This document shows, piece by piece, positions 1 through 9,981 of a stretch of 39,707 nucleotides of DNA; within the stretch, counting starts at the first letter, position 1; every line of letters starts with the position of its first letter. This DNA is from Nitrospirota bacterium. GTDB taxonomy: Bacteria; Nitrospirota; Thermodesulfovibrionia; Thermodesulfovibrionales; UBA6898. The stretch is from contig JAKAIE010000023.1 of assembly GCA_021814475.1 (NCBI GenBank), positions 1 through 39,707 of the forward strand. Reading direction: 5' to 3'. The translations under genes and the position numbers were made by a program. The notes below the pieces were generated by a model that did no database searches, was not told the DNA's origin, and saw nothing but the letters and a program-made list of their open reading frames with translations.

Positions 1-34
1 TCCAGGTATTCTTGTTCCAATATTTTCTTTCGCA

Positions 35-97
35 AAGCCTGCTCCTTTCTTCTTGGTGATATTGGGTTACCAATTATAAAGGTTCAGGCTTTTTTTT
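35..97 (+). terminator. Long intrinsic terminator isolating the BREX operon
   Basis: Arms AAGCCTG (35-41) and CAGGCTT (85-91) pair. Inner arms CCTTT/AAAGG (44-48/78-82) and TTGGT/ACCAA (53-57/69-73) extend one long interrupted stem, and a T run follows at 90-97. It would end transcription from a gene left of the window, so the BREX operon needs its own promoter between about 98 and 196. Confidence 0.7.
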
Positions 98-195
98 CGT
101 GTTAAATCTTTCCGCAACAGAAACTATTTATAAGTTATTGCGGTGTCTTCCGCCATATTGCCACGCCGGAGGACTGCGCAGTATTTCTGAGACAT

Positions 196-1317
196 TTGGG
201 TTTCACTGTCGCTGTATGGGGAAAGGGCTGTTACTTCTGTTTCCAGCCCCCTCCTGGTCTCGACAATAGTTTATCGTCAATCTCGGAATTGATCGCCGGA
301 TGGCTTGAAGAGGCGCACGGAACGTTGACCTTTCATGAACTCGAACAGGCGTTGCCGCACCTCACTGCTGAGGCGTTGGAAGCCATTCGCATGCACTTCC
401 TGCCGGAAGTCCATAAGGCGGAAGTCGGCGGAGTACCCTGCTGGTGCAATACGGAGGCGATTCATCTGCCGGAGGATTTCTCGGAGAAACTGACAACCGT
501 CGTTGATACGCTGGTTGCGCTGGATGAGAAAGTGACTGCTGCAAATTTAGAATTTGCGTTAAATTTGCTCTACCGCATCCGCTTCCGCAAGGAATATGCC
601 CTAAAGGATAACGACACTTTTATGCGTGTCTGCGCTAATCACTATCAGGGTATTAACAATGACTTCTCTAAAAGGAAGAAAAGCCGCGCAAAAGCAAATG
701 ATGTTCTATCAAAGATTTTGGGTGAAGAAGCAAACGACAAGTCCGTGCCAGGTAGGCGTATGCGTAGTCCGAATACGCGCTTTCGTAGCCTTGGTGTGCC
801 GATTGGCGCTGAACTGGTCTTCACAAAGGACCGCCATATCACTTGCTCAGTACTGGATGACTTCAATCAAGTGGAATACGACGGGAAGGCATGGGCCATT
901 TCGGCTTTGGCAATGCATTTGTTAGGTGGGGCGGCTGAAAACGGTTTTAGGCATTTCAGCTACCAGGGCGAAATATTGTGGGATCGACGGTCGCGGTTGG
1001 AACGGGTGGGACAACAGGACGAATACCAGGCAGAGGAGATGCCGCCTGCTTACGGACAGAAAGCGGAAGGCAAGATCATCGGTTTAGAGGGGCGTCCGTT
1101 GTCGCCATCAACTTGGCGGGGTTTCCGTGCTGACGGCACGAATCCACGTGTTGCTGTGTGGGCGCGTCGCGTCGAAAACGGAGAAAGCGTGGAACAGATT
1201 GCACTGGAGTCAGGGTATGCGGTTTCCACAATGAAAGTCATGGTTTCAAACTTCCAACTATATTTTAAGGTATGCAGACTGAACGGTATCGTGCCTGAGG
1301 GTTACGCGGATGTATAG
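196..1317 (+). CDS. RAMA/DUF4357-like protein, first gene of the type 4 BREX operon
   Basis: I do not recognise the whole protein, but residues about 198-270 resemble the RAMA/DUF4357 fold. They show a GxxIGxEL start, two short strands, a YDGKxW turn, a small-residue helix around ALAMHLLGG, an aromatic FRHFSYQGE segment and a closing R-rich stretch. RAMA (restriction enzyme adenine methylase associated) domains occur in restriction and modification contexts and are predicted to bind modified DNA. The N-terminal part is helical. The C-terminal 80 residues look like a helix-turn-helix (about 325-365). The start is uncertain: the open frame runs back to position 106 with no ATG or GTG, and residues before the TTG at 196 still look like protein. 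The stop overlaps brxP by 8 nt, so the two are translationally coupled. A role as sequence- or modification-recognition subunit is inference. Confidence 0.6.
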   Translation: MGFTVAVWGKGCYFCFQPPPGLDNSLSSISELIAGWLEEAHGTLTFHELEQALPHLTAEALEAIRMHFLPEVHKAEVGGVPCWCNTEAIHLPEDFSEKLTTVVDTLVALDEKVTAANLEFALNLLYRIRFRKEYALKDNDTFMRVCANHYQGINNDFSKRKKSRAKANDVLSKILGEEANDKSVPGRRMRSPNTRFRSLGVPIGAELVFTKDRHITCSVLDDFNQVEYDGKAWAISALAMHLLGGAAENGFRHFSYQGEILWDRRSRLERVGQQDEYQAEEMPPAYGQKAEGKIIGLEGRPLSPSTWRGFRADGTNPRVAVWARRVENGESVEQIALESGYAVSTMKVMVSNFQLYFKVCRLNGIVPEGYADV

Positions 1318-3667
1318 CTACGAGTGGGACCAGAGTACTCGCGGGTACCGCTTGACGACGCAGACGGGAAAATTCGTGGCGAGCGAAATCCGCCCGGTTT
1401 TCGCTGAGGAACTGGCTCTCACAGGATTTGAAGCGCAGTTGGTGTTCGATCCGTCGGAGCGGCAGCCGCTACTCTGGGCGAAGCAGAACGTGTATCTGTA
1501 TCACGGCGAAGAAATCGCGAAACTAAATAAGACCAGCTACGGCAAGCCGCTGGACATTGAATGGAAGAGTGTATTGCGCGGGGACGATAGCTCGCCCGAA
1601 GACGCGAAGACACATAGAAAAGTGAAGCTGGTTCCGGTGGATGTCGGGGCGATGGTGGCGAAGAACCGTGGCATCATGACCGCGCTGGTGGCGGACACGC
1701 TCAAGCGTATCAAGGAGATGTACGACGCCTACGCGGGGAAATGCGACGCAATCTATATCGGTTTCAGCGGAGGTAAGGACTCGGTGGTTCTACTCGACCT
1801 CTGCCACAAGGTTCTCCCACTTGACGTACCGGTTGTTTTCAGTGACACGGACATGGAACTGCCGGCTACCTATCGTGTCTGGGAAGAAACGCAAAGTCGC
1901 TACGAAGGCCGCCCGTTTTTGAAGGTCTCCGCCAAGACCACAGCATTGGAAAACTGGCGACTTTTCGGACCACCGTCGCAAGCGTTGCGTTGGTGCTGTT
2001 CTGTCCACAAGAGCACTCCCGCAATATTAGCGCTCAAGGAAAGGCTCGGAAAAAGATCAATCAAGACGCTGGCATTTGTCGGGGTACGTGGGGAGGAGAG
2101 TCAGCGGCGTTCGGAATACGATGATATTGGAGAGGGTTTGAAAAGCAAATCACAGGTGAATGCCATGCCGATTTTGGCGTGGTCTGCGCATGAACTGTGG
2201 CTTTACATATTTGAGCATAAGCTGGTTCTGAACGAAGCATACCGAAAAGGGTTGCCCCGTGTCGGATGCCTGATGTGTCCGATGTCAACCGACCGTCAGA
2301 ACGATCTGATCCGGATGAATTACCCCGAAGAGGTCGCGCCGTTTGCTGACGCAGTGCGCTATACGATTGACCGCGAGTTTTCTTCCGAGGAAGACGCGTA
2401 TGCGTTCATTTACGAAGGTGGATGGTATGCGCGGAAAAGCGGCGTATCTTTAAAACAGGTCATTGGAGAACCTGGCGTAGAACGCAAAAGCGATCGTGTG
2501 ATTTGTGAGTTTCCAATTGAAGTAGAACTGGCCTTAAAGGAGTGGCTCAAGGCTATTGGAAAAATTGAAGGCGCGGAGTTGTCATTCCGCAAAGACGGTC
2601 AGCGAGGTTTGTTAGAATGTGTCTGGACAAATGGGAAAGCCGACAAGTCCGTTTCCAAGTGGCTGGCATATGCCGTCCATAAGGCTATTGCCTGCACAGG
2701 ATGTAACGCCTGTGATGCAGAATGTCCGACCGGCGCGTTGCAGCTAGAGAAGGACAACTTTAACGACAAGGTGAAGGTCGTAATTGATGAAGCAACGTGC
2801 GTCCATTGCAGGAGGTGCTATGCGCCTGACGATGGGTGTTGGCGGTATTACTCAAAACGCTATGCAGGAGCAAAGACGATGAACATCAGCGGCATCAATA
2901 AGTACATGACTTTTGGACTGAAACCGGAATGGATTGAAGTTCTGGCGAACGAGGGCGCAAATTTCCGTCAGACAAGTGCACTAGGCAACCGGATGGTTCC
3001 CGCAGCCGTGACGTGGTTTCGTGAGGCGGGGTTGATTGAAGATTCAACGGCTATAACCACAACGCTGCTGGTGGAGATTGGCAAGAAACGCGGGTTCAGT
3101 GACTTGCTGCTTTGGCAATTGTTGTGGTTCCGTCTGGCAAATATTTCCCCGCTTGTGAAATGGTATGTTTGCAGTACGGATCTTGACACGGGATATCCTG
3201 TGAAGCTGATTGATGAAAACCTATCGCAATCCGTAGGTTCGGCATCGGTGAGAAAGGGCGCGTTGCAGTCGCTTTGCCAACTGGTTAAGGCTTCTCCGCT
3301 AAGCGAAGGAGACCGGGCGTTGATTGAAGTCGAAATGAAGGGCAGAGCCGTTGAAAAGCTCACGCGCCGTTCGCGTACGGTGGCTCCGCTGGTAGTTCTT
3401 TATGGGCTTTATGTGATGGCAGAGAAGGCTGGGCGCGGTACGTTCACGGTGCGGCAGATGATGGCTGCGGAGTTCGACGGGGAGGTTGTGTCTCCGCTGT
3501 CTGCGTTTGGCATTCCGCCGGATGAGTTCAAGAAACAAAGCATGGGACTGGCGGCGGTGTATCCAGACTTTATTGCATGCAGCTTTACGCTGGGGCTGGA
3601 CGAAGTTCGATTGTTCCCCGAAACGAAGAATCGGGACGATGTAGTTGAATTGATTTTACGGAAGTAG
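1310..3667 (+). CDS. brxP: BrxP: PAPS-reductase/DndC-like protein with ferredoxin and DUF4007-like domains
   Basis: This is the signature gene of type 4 BREX. The N-terminal 130 residues are unassigned. An adenylate-binding PP-loop domain follows, with SGGKDS at 153-158, the pair CC at 229-230 and CLMC at 320-323, as in PAPS reductases and the phosphorothioation protein DndC. Next is a ferredoxin-like insert with a canonical CX2CX2CX3CP (from C462) and a second, non-canonical CX2CX2CX6C (from C497). From about residue 524 the protein resembles DUF4007 (start MNISGINKYMTFGL). By homology to DndC it probably activates sulfur for DNA backbone or base modification, taking the place of the PglX methyltransferase of other BREX types; this chemistry is inference. 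It overlaps the preceding gene and sits 22 nt before brxC. Confidence 0.88.
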   Translation: MYSYEWDQSTRGYRLTTQTGKFVASEIRPVFAEELALTGFEAQLVFDPSERQPLLWAKQNVYLYHGEEIAKLNKTSYGKPLDIEWKSVLRGDDSSPEDAKTHRKVKLVPVDVGAMVAKNRGIMTALVADTLKRIKEMYDAYAGKCDAIYIGFSGGKDSVVLLDLCHKVLPLDVPVVFSDTDMELPATYRVWEETQSRYEGRPFLKVSAKTTALENWRLFGPPSQALRWCCSVHKSTPAILALKERLGKRSIKTLAFVGVRGEESQRRSEYDDIGEGLKSKSQVNAMPILAWSAHELWLYIFEHKLVLNEAYRKGLPRVGCLMCPMSTDRQNDLIRMNYPEEVAPFADAVRYTIDREFSSEEDAYAFIYEGGWYARKSGVSLKQVIGEPGVERKSDRVICEFPIEVELALKEWLKAIGKIEGAELSFRKDGQRGLLECVWTNGKADKSVSKWLAYAVHKAIACTGCNACDAECPTGALQLEKDNFNDKVKVVIDEATCVHCRRCYAPDDGCWRYYSKRYAGAKTMNISGINKYMTFGLKPEWIEVLANEGANFRQTSALGNRMVPAAVTWFREAGLIEDSTAITTTLLVEIGKKRGFSDLLLWQLLWFRLANISPLVKWYVCSTDLDTGYPVKLIDENLSQSVGSASVRKGALQSLCQLVKASPLSEGDRALIEVEMKGRAVEKLTRRSRTVAPLVVLYGLYVMAEKAGRGTFTVRQMMAAEFDGEVVSPLSAFGIPPDEFKKQSMGLAAVYPDFIACSFTLGLDEVRLFPETKNRDDVVELILRK

Positions 3668-3689
3668 CCAACAGGGGGGATTGAAAGAC

Positions 3690-6600
3690 ATGGCATTCTA
3701 TAAAGATTATTTTGGGATCAGACCGGATTACGCGCCATGCATGACTTTGGCGGACATAAACAAGACACCGGAGACATGGCTGGGGTTCTATCCGCACGAT
3801 TCGTTCGTGGAGATTCTGCGGGAGTTGCTCAAGAGCCTGAACGGAGGGAAAAAAACACTCTGGATCACAGGTGCTTACGGCACGGGCAAGAGCCATGCTT
3901 CGCTGGTGCTGCAAAAACTGTTCACTGACGATGAGGCGCGCGTCCAGAAGTGGCTGGATTTGCGCAAGGCACAAATACCGGACCCCGTGCAAAAAGGGGT
4001 ACTGGAACGGCGCGGCGAAAAGACGCTCGTCGTTTATGACGTGAACTCAGATGGAGTGGATGCGAAGAATCAGTTCCTGATGCGTCTTCAGCGCGGTATC
4101 ACGAAGGCGCTGGAGGCTGGCGGACACACGATACCATTGAAAGGTAAACTGGATGAGGTGGTCGAGCGTATCCGGCAGGACGAACAGCATTTTTTCGCGA
4201 AGCGCGATGCGATGCAAGAGCGGCTCTCGCACCTGAACGCGGGTATCAAAACAGCGGACGCGCTGGAGAAAAGGCTGCGGGATTCGAATCTGGAGTCGGG
4301 TTTGGTGAGCGACGCGATGCGAGTGTTGGAAGCGCGGCACATTTATCTGGATGTAAGCGAGAATGATTTTTTATCATGGGTGGATGCGGCGTTGCAGTCC
4401 AACGGCATTTCCAGGCTGGTCTATATATGGGACGAGTTTTCAAGTTTCATGGAACGTAATCGTTCGGAATTGACAACATTGCAGGAAGTGGCGAATGCAG
4501 CGTGGCAGGGACGGTTCTATCTTGTGCCTGTGACGCATATGGAGATTACGTCTTATGTCGCGGCGGGTTCTGATAGCGCACAAAAGTTAAACAACCGATT
4601 CACATTCAAGCGTCTGGATTTGCCGAATGAGACCGCGCTGAAACTGGCGGCAGATGCCTTCGTTCCCAAACCGGAGAAGGTAACGGAGTGGACGCAAGAG
4701 CGCGACGTGCTGTGGCATAATGTGAAGGGCGTCGCTGAAAACTACATGGCCACTAACAAGGCTGGCATTGATGCGGTGGATTTCAAGGGTATCCTCCCGA
4801 TGCATCCGATGGCGGCGTTCCTGCTGAAACATCTATCGGTGGCGATCGGATCAAACCAGCGGAGCATGTTCGAGTTCCTGAACGGAGAGGAGTTCAGTTC
4901 GTTCATTGAGAAAGGCGGGCTGGATGCCGACGGGTATCAGTTCCTGACGGTGGATCATCTGTGGCAGTATTTTTTGGAACGGGACGATTTGGGGACGGGG
5001 CAAGCCGTGCAGGAAGCACGCGCGGAATACGCTCGACGCGAAAATGATTTGCAGCCGGACGAGCGGCGCGTCTTCAAGGCGGTGCTGTTGTTCAGCTTGA
5101 TCGAACAGATGCAGGGAACGGGACATCCTCTGTTGAGCGCTACGGTGGAAAATATCCAACGCAGTTTCGAGGGGGACGGCGCTTTACAGGGAGTGGATGC
5201 GATCCTACGCAATCTGGAGCAGAAGCATTGTTTTGGGGTTGTGAACGGGCGTTGCGAACGTTTCCGTGACCGCTCGGACACGAGAGAGATCGAGGAGAAA
5301 AAAAACGCGTTGGATGGCAAGTTTGGCGATCTCGTGCTGAAAGAAACCGAGGCGGAACTGGTTAAACAATTGAAAGGTATCAACTACGGCGGTCGTTTTG
5401 ATGTGCGTGCGGTGGGTATTAGCGGTCTTTCAGCGTCAAGCATCGCGAGACGCGAGTCTTTTAGTGAGACAGGAAACCGAGTACTTGTGCAGTTCATTCT
5501 GGCTCGGGACGAGCAGGAACAATTGCGTATTCCTGACAAGGCAAGGGAATTGGCGAAACAGTTCAGGGGCCACCGGATGCTGTTCGTGACGCTGCCGGAA
5601 ATCAGCTTTTGTCGTGACAATGCGAAGGCATGGGATGAGTTCACGGAAAACAACGCCCGTCTCGCTTTGTCAAGCGACAGCGCGAGCAAGAAGGTGTTTG
5701 AGACGCAGGTCAGCAACGCCAAGGCGACGTGGCATTCTAAAGTGATGAGCGCTGCCAAACTCATAGTGTACAAACCCAATCCAAATGGGGAACCATTCGC
5801 TGAAGAAGTGACGTGGGGGCAATTAAAAAAAGACTGGCTCACCGCCTATGCGAAACAGGTGTTTGATGCCTATACGGACGATCTCTGTGGCTTCTACATC
5901 CCCGCATTTGTCACGCCGCCGAGCGCCTTGCAAAGCTGGGCATTGGCGGGCATGAAGTTCGACATGTTCGAGAGGACAGGCGCACAGAAGACGGTGGTGG
6001 CTAATTGGCAGAAAAGCGGAATCACAGGCGATAAAGCATGGTTTGACGCTAATCCGAACCATCCGCTGACCAGGTTACGGGACAAGTGCAAATCATGGCA
6101 GGACAACACGGTGGGCGCGGGCAATACCTGCTCCATACGCAAACTTTACATTGATTTACAACGGCCGCCGTTTGGACTACTGTGTGTTCCGCATTCGGCC
6201 TTCGTGCTGGGCTTTGTTCTCAAAACATGGTTAACCGGACAGCGCAAACTGCAATGGACGGATGGTGTGACAAGCAAGGCGCTGGACGCAGTGACACTAG
6301 CGGACATGATCGAGACAGTGGTGAAAGACGACGGCGCTAACGCCATCAAGCACGAGAAACTGGTTTGTCGCCTGTCGACAGAGGAAAAGGCGTTTATCGA
6401 ACAAAGCAACGTTATTTTCGGGGGCAGTTCACTTGCGGACGGAACGGTGGAGGCGACGTTGAACGCGATAGGGACACGGCTGGAACAGATTTCACAACGC
6501 GTTCCGCTGTGGGTACTTCCGGAATATATCCGTGAACAAGCCGACCCGAGCGCAGAGGCTATGGGTGAAGTCATCGACGCGCTGTGCGCAGCGAACAGCA

Positions 6601-7847
6601 TAAGTTCAAAAGGAGACACTGAGACTCGTGGCAACAAGGTGAAGGAGATCGGAAAGATTCTTCTGGCAACGCAGGGGCTGGCGGAGGCTCTGGCCAAGTA
6701 TATGAAACCGGTGGTGTTTGAGGAGGCATTTCAGCGGTATGTCGATAGCGCCAAGCCGGAGTTGAAAGCGGCGGCGGAACGAATGGACAGTTTATCGCAC
6801 ATCTATTGCGGTGCGGTAAAAAATCGTTTCGCAACGGCGAGTGGCTGGCTGTGGAAACGCGGCGACGCCGAGGCTGTACTTGAAGAGGTTTACCGGCAGA
6901 CGCTGTGCGCCGAGCATATCTGCATACTGGTTGGCACATCGGGATATATGAGCTTCGATGACGCTCTGAACCGCTTGCGCAACGCGGTGCTGGACGAGAA
7001 CAAAGTGCCGACGGAGTTCTGGACAAGAAAACATCCGGCGTTGCAGCGGTTCTTTGAACTGCTCAGCAGGCCGTCGTTGTCCGGTGAGGACGTGAAAGCC
7101 TTTGAAGAGATTCTAGTGCAGCAAAGACGGGTTATCCGCGAAGTGTTTATCGACACGGCCCAAGCGCGGCAACTGGATGCGATGCGGGAAATTTTTGGAG
7201 AGATCTGGCCAATGGCGGTCGCGGAAAGCCGCGAGCTTTACAATGCTTTTCCGCCGGATTCGGCGAGTGCCGATGAGCAGAGCTTTAGGGTACAAGGGCG
7301 TGGGAAGATCGAGGAATTCGGCCGGACAATGGTTTCCATGCAGGTGGCTGAACTGTGGCGCAAACGCACAGGCACCGAGTCGCCCCTTGAATGGAGCCGC
7401 AAACACGCACTGCCCGCCGAATGTGTTTTGGCGTTAGACGATGCCAAAGGCCTCGTCGATGCGGTCGCGAATCCGGGAGCGGTGTCGGCGGCCCGCTTAC
7501 AGTCGGTGCATGACGAACTTGAAAAAGAGTGGGCTTTTGTAGATGTGGCTACGGCGGGTGATAAATTTCTCGAACGGGTGCTGCCTGTGCGTTATCAAAA
7601 GATCGGGTTCAGTGTCAGGGAACTGAGCGATTGGTTGTGCATAAAATTGGGCGACGCACCAGGTCGATGGCTGATGGACGGAGGGCTTCGCGAAGCGGTC
7701 GAGATGTTCGTAAAACAGGGATATGACAATCATGCGCGAAAGCAGGCTGCGGAAAAGGTGAATATGCTTCGCGATGCCGAGGCTAAGATACTGCTCCTAA
7801 AGATGATTGATCAAATCCCCGATGTAGGACTTTCGGTGCTGGAGTAA
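3690..7847 (+). CDS. brxC: BrxC/PglY-family large P-loop ATPase
   Basis: A 1385-residue protein with an N-terminal Walker A (GAYGTGKS, residues 61-68) and a Walker B-like YIWDEFSS (D248, E249), the layout of BrxC/PglY ATPases, which are about 1200-1400 residues. The rest is a long helical scaffold without other motifs I can name. BrxC is a core BREX component thought to assemble with PglZ in the modification complex. I chose the ATG at 3690 because the GGGGGGA ribosome site (3674-3680) lies 9 nt before it. A TTG at 3681 would touch that site directly and is unlikely. It ends 4 nt before pglZ. Position, size and neighbours make the assignment firm. Confidence 0.88.
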   Translation: MAFYKDYFGIRPDYAPCMTLADINKTPETWLGFYPHDSFVEILRELLKSLNGGKKTLWITGAYGTGKSHASLVLQKLFTDDEARVQKWLDLRKAQIPDPVQKGVLERRGEKTLVVYDVNSDGVDAKNQFLMRLQRGITKALEAGGHTIPLKGKLDEVVERIRQDEQHFFAKRDAMQERLSHLNAGIKTADALEKRLRDSNLESGLVSDAMRVLEARHIYLDVSENDFLSWVDAALQSNGISRLVYIWDEFSSFMERNRSELTTLQEVANAAWQGRFYLVPVTHMEITSYVAAGSDSAQKLNNRFTFKRLDLPNETALKLAADAFVPKPEKVTEWTQERDVLWHNVKGVAENYMATNKAGIDAVDFKGILPMHPMAAFLLKHLSVAIGSNQRSMFEFLNGEEFSSFIEKGGLDADGYQFLTVDHLWQYFLERDDLGTGQAVQEARAEYARRENDLQPDERRVFKAVLLFSLIEQMQGTGHPLLSATVENIQRSFEGDGALQGVDAILRNLEQKHCFGVVNGRCERFRDRSDTREIEEKKNALDGKFGDLVLKETEAELVKQLKGINYGGRFDVRAVGISGLSASSIARRESFSETGNRVLVQFILARDEQEQLRIPDKARELAKQFRGHRMLFVTLPEISFCRDNAKAWDEFTENNARLALSSDSASKKVFETQVSNAKATWHSKVMSAAKLIVYKPNPNGEPFAEEVTWGQLKKDWLTAYAKQVFDAYTDDLCGFYIPAFVTPPSALQSWALAGMKFDMFERTGAQKTVVANWQKSGITGDKAWFDANPNHPLTRLRDKCKSWQDNTVGAGNTCSIRKLYIDLQRPPFGLLCVPHSAFVLGFVLKTWLTGQRKLQWTDGVTSKALDAVTLADMIETVVKDDGANAIKHEKLVCRLSTEEKAFIEQSNVIFGGSSLADGTVEATLNAIGTRLEQISQRVPLWVLPEYIREQADPSAEAMGEVIDALCAANSISSKGDTETRGNKVKEIGKILLATQGLAEALAKYMKPVVFEEAFQRYVDSAKPELKAAAERMDSLSHIYCGAVKNRFATASGWLWKRGDAEAVLEEVYRQTLCAEHICILVGTSGYMSFDDALNRLRNAVLDENKVPTEFWTRKHPALQRFFELLSRPSLSGEDVKAFEEILVQQRRVIREVFIDTAQARQLDAMREIFGEIWPMAVAESRELYNAFPPDSASADEQSFRVQGRGKIEEFGRTMVSMQVAELWRKRTGTESPLEWSRKHALPAECVLALDDAKGLVDAVANPGAVSAARLQSVHDELEKEWAFVDVATAGDKFLERVLPVRYQKIGFSVRELSDWLCIKLGDAPGRWLMDGGLREAVEMFVKQGYDNHARKQAAEKVNMLRDAEAKILLLKMIDQIPDVGLSVLE

Positions 7848-7851
7848 TAGC

Positions 7852-9960
7852 ATGACACTGAGTGAGTATTGCGAATACATCAGAAATCCCCTTGCGGAGG
7901 CGAAGGCTCGGGTGATGACCATGCCTCCGGGAGAGAACTGGACTGCGTTGCGCCGGTTCTGCCAAGAACTCGGCTACGTCGAGTTGCGCTTAAGCGATCT
8001 GGTGAGGGAAGGCGCGTGGCTCCCAATGCCTGATGAAGTCTTCCAGCGAGTGTGCGATGCGATGAGGGTACAGAAGGCAAGAGGTAAAGCTGTAGTATTG
8101 TTGGGGATGCCCGGCTATCTTGGGTTGTTAACAGACGAGAATAAACGGGCTGCGATTGTCGCTTTACGCGAATGGGTGGACGGTGCATCTGGCCGGGAAG
8201 CGGTCTGCTTGTTGCGAAGCGATGACGATACTGGATTGATACTCAAAGATGTTTTCACCAATCCGCGCTATCGCCATGGGAAGCAACTTATTGAAATGGA
8301 ATCCGAACAGGTCGTGTCTAAGTTCGAGGCAGGACGTACTGAGGTGATGCTGGTCGGAAGCGATTTGGCATTCTTCATCCCGGAAGCATGCGACACATTT
8401 CAGAAATATTTACTATATACGGAGGAACATCCGAACGATAGCTCTGTTCGGCGGATTGTTGTAGCCTCAGAAGGGCGTGAATTGGCGGGGCTAAGCGCCG
8501 AGGTGCGCCAAGTGGTGTCTCTACGGGATTTCGCTCGCGTGTTTTACGGCGTGGAAGATGCTGGATTGTCCGGAGATGCCTTGCAGTGGATGTGCGAGCG
8601 GGGTAAAGATGCTGAGGGGATAACCTTGTCGGAAACGCTCAAGAAGCATTTTTTCCCGGGAGGTGAAATCGCAAAGCGCGTCTTGAGCGTGTTTGATAAG
8701 TGCATAGGTGCGGAACGCGAGGCGGTACTGTGGCTGATAAAATATACCGCATTAACGGGAAGTTACCTTGAGTATGTTACAAGGAAAGAGGGGGTTCGTA
8801 CCAGAAACTTCCGATCCGCATATGTAACGAGCGCGGCAGAATGCTTGGATGAATCGGTGGTATTTGCTGGCGAACGTAGAGATGCTATACAGGTAGCGGA
8901 CGTTAGAATGTCCGACGCGGACATCCGGCAGTTCATAGCACGTTGCGCGAAAGAATCCACATCAAGAGTCGCACCGTGGTTGAACTGCTGCACGGACGCG
9001 GAGCGAGCAGAATTGATGCGTCGTTGCTTAATGGACGGCATTATATCAAACGACGTAAAGGCTGTGTATCCAGAAGTAGCAACTTATTGTAACGCGGATC
9101 TCATTTTCGGCGATGTGGCTCTGGATGACTATTTCAGGGCATACCGCGAACTGAAACTGACTAACCGCTTGACGCATGAGTTTTACGAGAAAGCGCAACG
9201 AGTGACGCTACCAAGTTCGGTGAAATCTCGGGATTCGATAATGCAAATGTATGCCGCGGACGATGAGTGCGCCTTGCTGGTTGTGGACGCGATGGGCGCG
9301 GAGTGGCTGCCGATGATAGTAACGTTGGCGCGGGCGCGCAATATAGGCATCGATTGGTATGGGGTCAGCACAGCGCATTTGCCTACAGCGACAATATTCA
9401 ACAACATCCATTGGCCGGATGCTTCACGGCGGCTGCCAGAAAGCAAGCGCTTTGACAATATAGCGCACAACGGTGCAGAGACGCACGAGACGCGGCGGGT
9501 GGAAGAGAATTTGGCTGCGGAATTGGATGTTATCGGCAGCGAGGTGTTGCCCCGCGTGGCGGAGGGGCTGGCGCGGTTTAAGCGGGTGCTTGTCACTGCA
9601 GACCACGGAAGTTCGCGACTAGCAGTGTTGGCATGGCAAGCCGAACCGAAACTGGCACGGACGCTTGACTGTGAGGCTGGCGCGGAAGTAGCCGATTGGC
9701 GCTACCGTGAGCGGGCAGCGCAGGGCGGATGTCCACCAGAGCTGGAGGAAACATTGGATGGAAAGTATTGGGTGGTGCGAGGGTATAATCGGTTACCCAA
9801 GAGGGGCGGCGGACAGGGGTTTGAACTACACAGTGGGGCCAGCCTGGAGGAGAGATTGGTTCCCGTGGTGATTTTCTCCATGACAGGACAGTTCGTGCCG
9901 CAGACAAGAACCGGTGACAAACGTGTGCAGATTGTTGAGAAAGACGATTTTGATCTATAG
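7852..9960 (+). CDS. pglZ: PglZ: alkaline-phosphatase-fold BREX protein
   Basis: PglZ is the hallmark protein shared by BREX types and has an alkaline-phosphatase-superfamily core. Here the metal-binding motifs are visible in the C-terminal half: LVVDAMGAEW (D near residue 479), the STAHLPTATIFNN segment after it, and VTADHGSSRLAVL (D584, H585). The N-terminal 400 residues are a helical region without recognised motifs. The length (702) fits the family. The ATG follows the brxC stop by 4 nt. Its biochemical role in BREX is not settled; nuclease or phosphatase activity has been proposed for relatives. Confidence 0.9.
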   Translation: MTLSEYCEYIRNPLAEAKARVMTMPPGENWTALRRFCQELGYVELRLSDLVREGAWLPMPDEVFQRVCDAMRVQKARGKAVVLLGMPGYLGLLTDENKRAAIVALREWVDGASGREAVCLLRSDDDTGLILKDVFTNPRYRHGKQLIEMESEQVVSKFEAGRTEVMLVGSDLAFFIPEACDTFQKYLLYTEEHPNDSSVRRIVVASEGRELAGLSAEVRQVVSLRDFARVFYGVEDAGLSGDALQWMCERGKDAEGITLSETLKKHFFPGGEIAKRVLSVFDKCIGAEREAVLWLIKYTALTGSYLEYVTRKEGVRTRNFRSAYVTSAAECLDESVVFAGERRDAIQVADVRMSDADIRQFIARCAKESTSRVAPWLNCCTDAERAELMRRCLMDGIISNDVKAVYPEVATYCNADLIFGDVALDDYFRAYRELKLTNRLTHEFYEKAQRVTLPSSVKSRDSIMQMYAADDECALLVVDAMGAEWLPMIVTLARARNIGIDWYGVSTAHLPTATIFNNIHWPDASRRLPESKRFDNIAHNGAETHETRRVEENLAAELDVIGSEVLPRVAEGLARFKRVLVTADHGSSRLAVLAWQAEPKLARTLDCEAGAEVADWRYRERAAQGGCPPELEETLDGKYWVVRGYNRLPKRGGGQGFELHSGASLEERLVPVVIFSMTGQFVPQTRTGDKRVQIVEKDDFDL

Positions 9961-9981
9961 TTTATACGAGGGCAATTAGTC

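Noticed and set aside
30-100. GEMM-like CGCAAAGCC at the left edge
   Set aside because: The bases are part of the long terminator stem and the rest of the riboswitch core is absent from the visible sequence.
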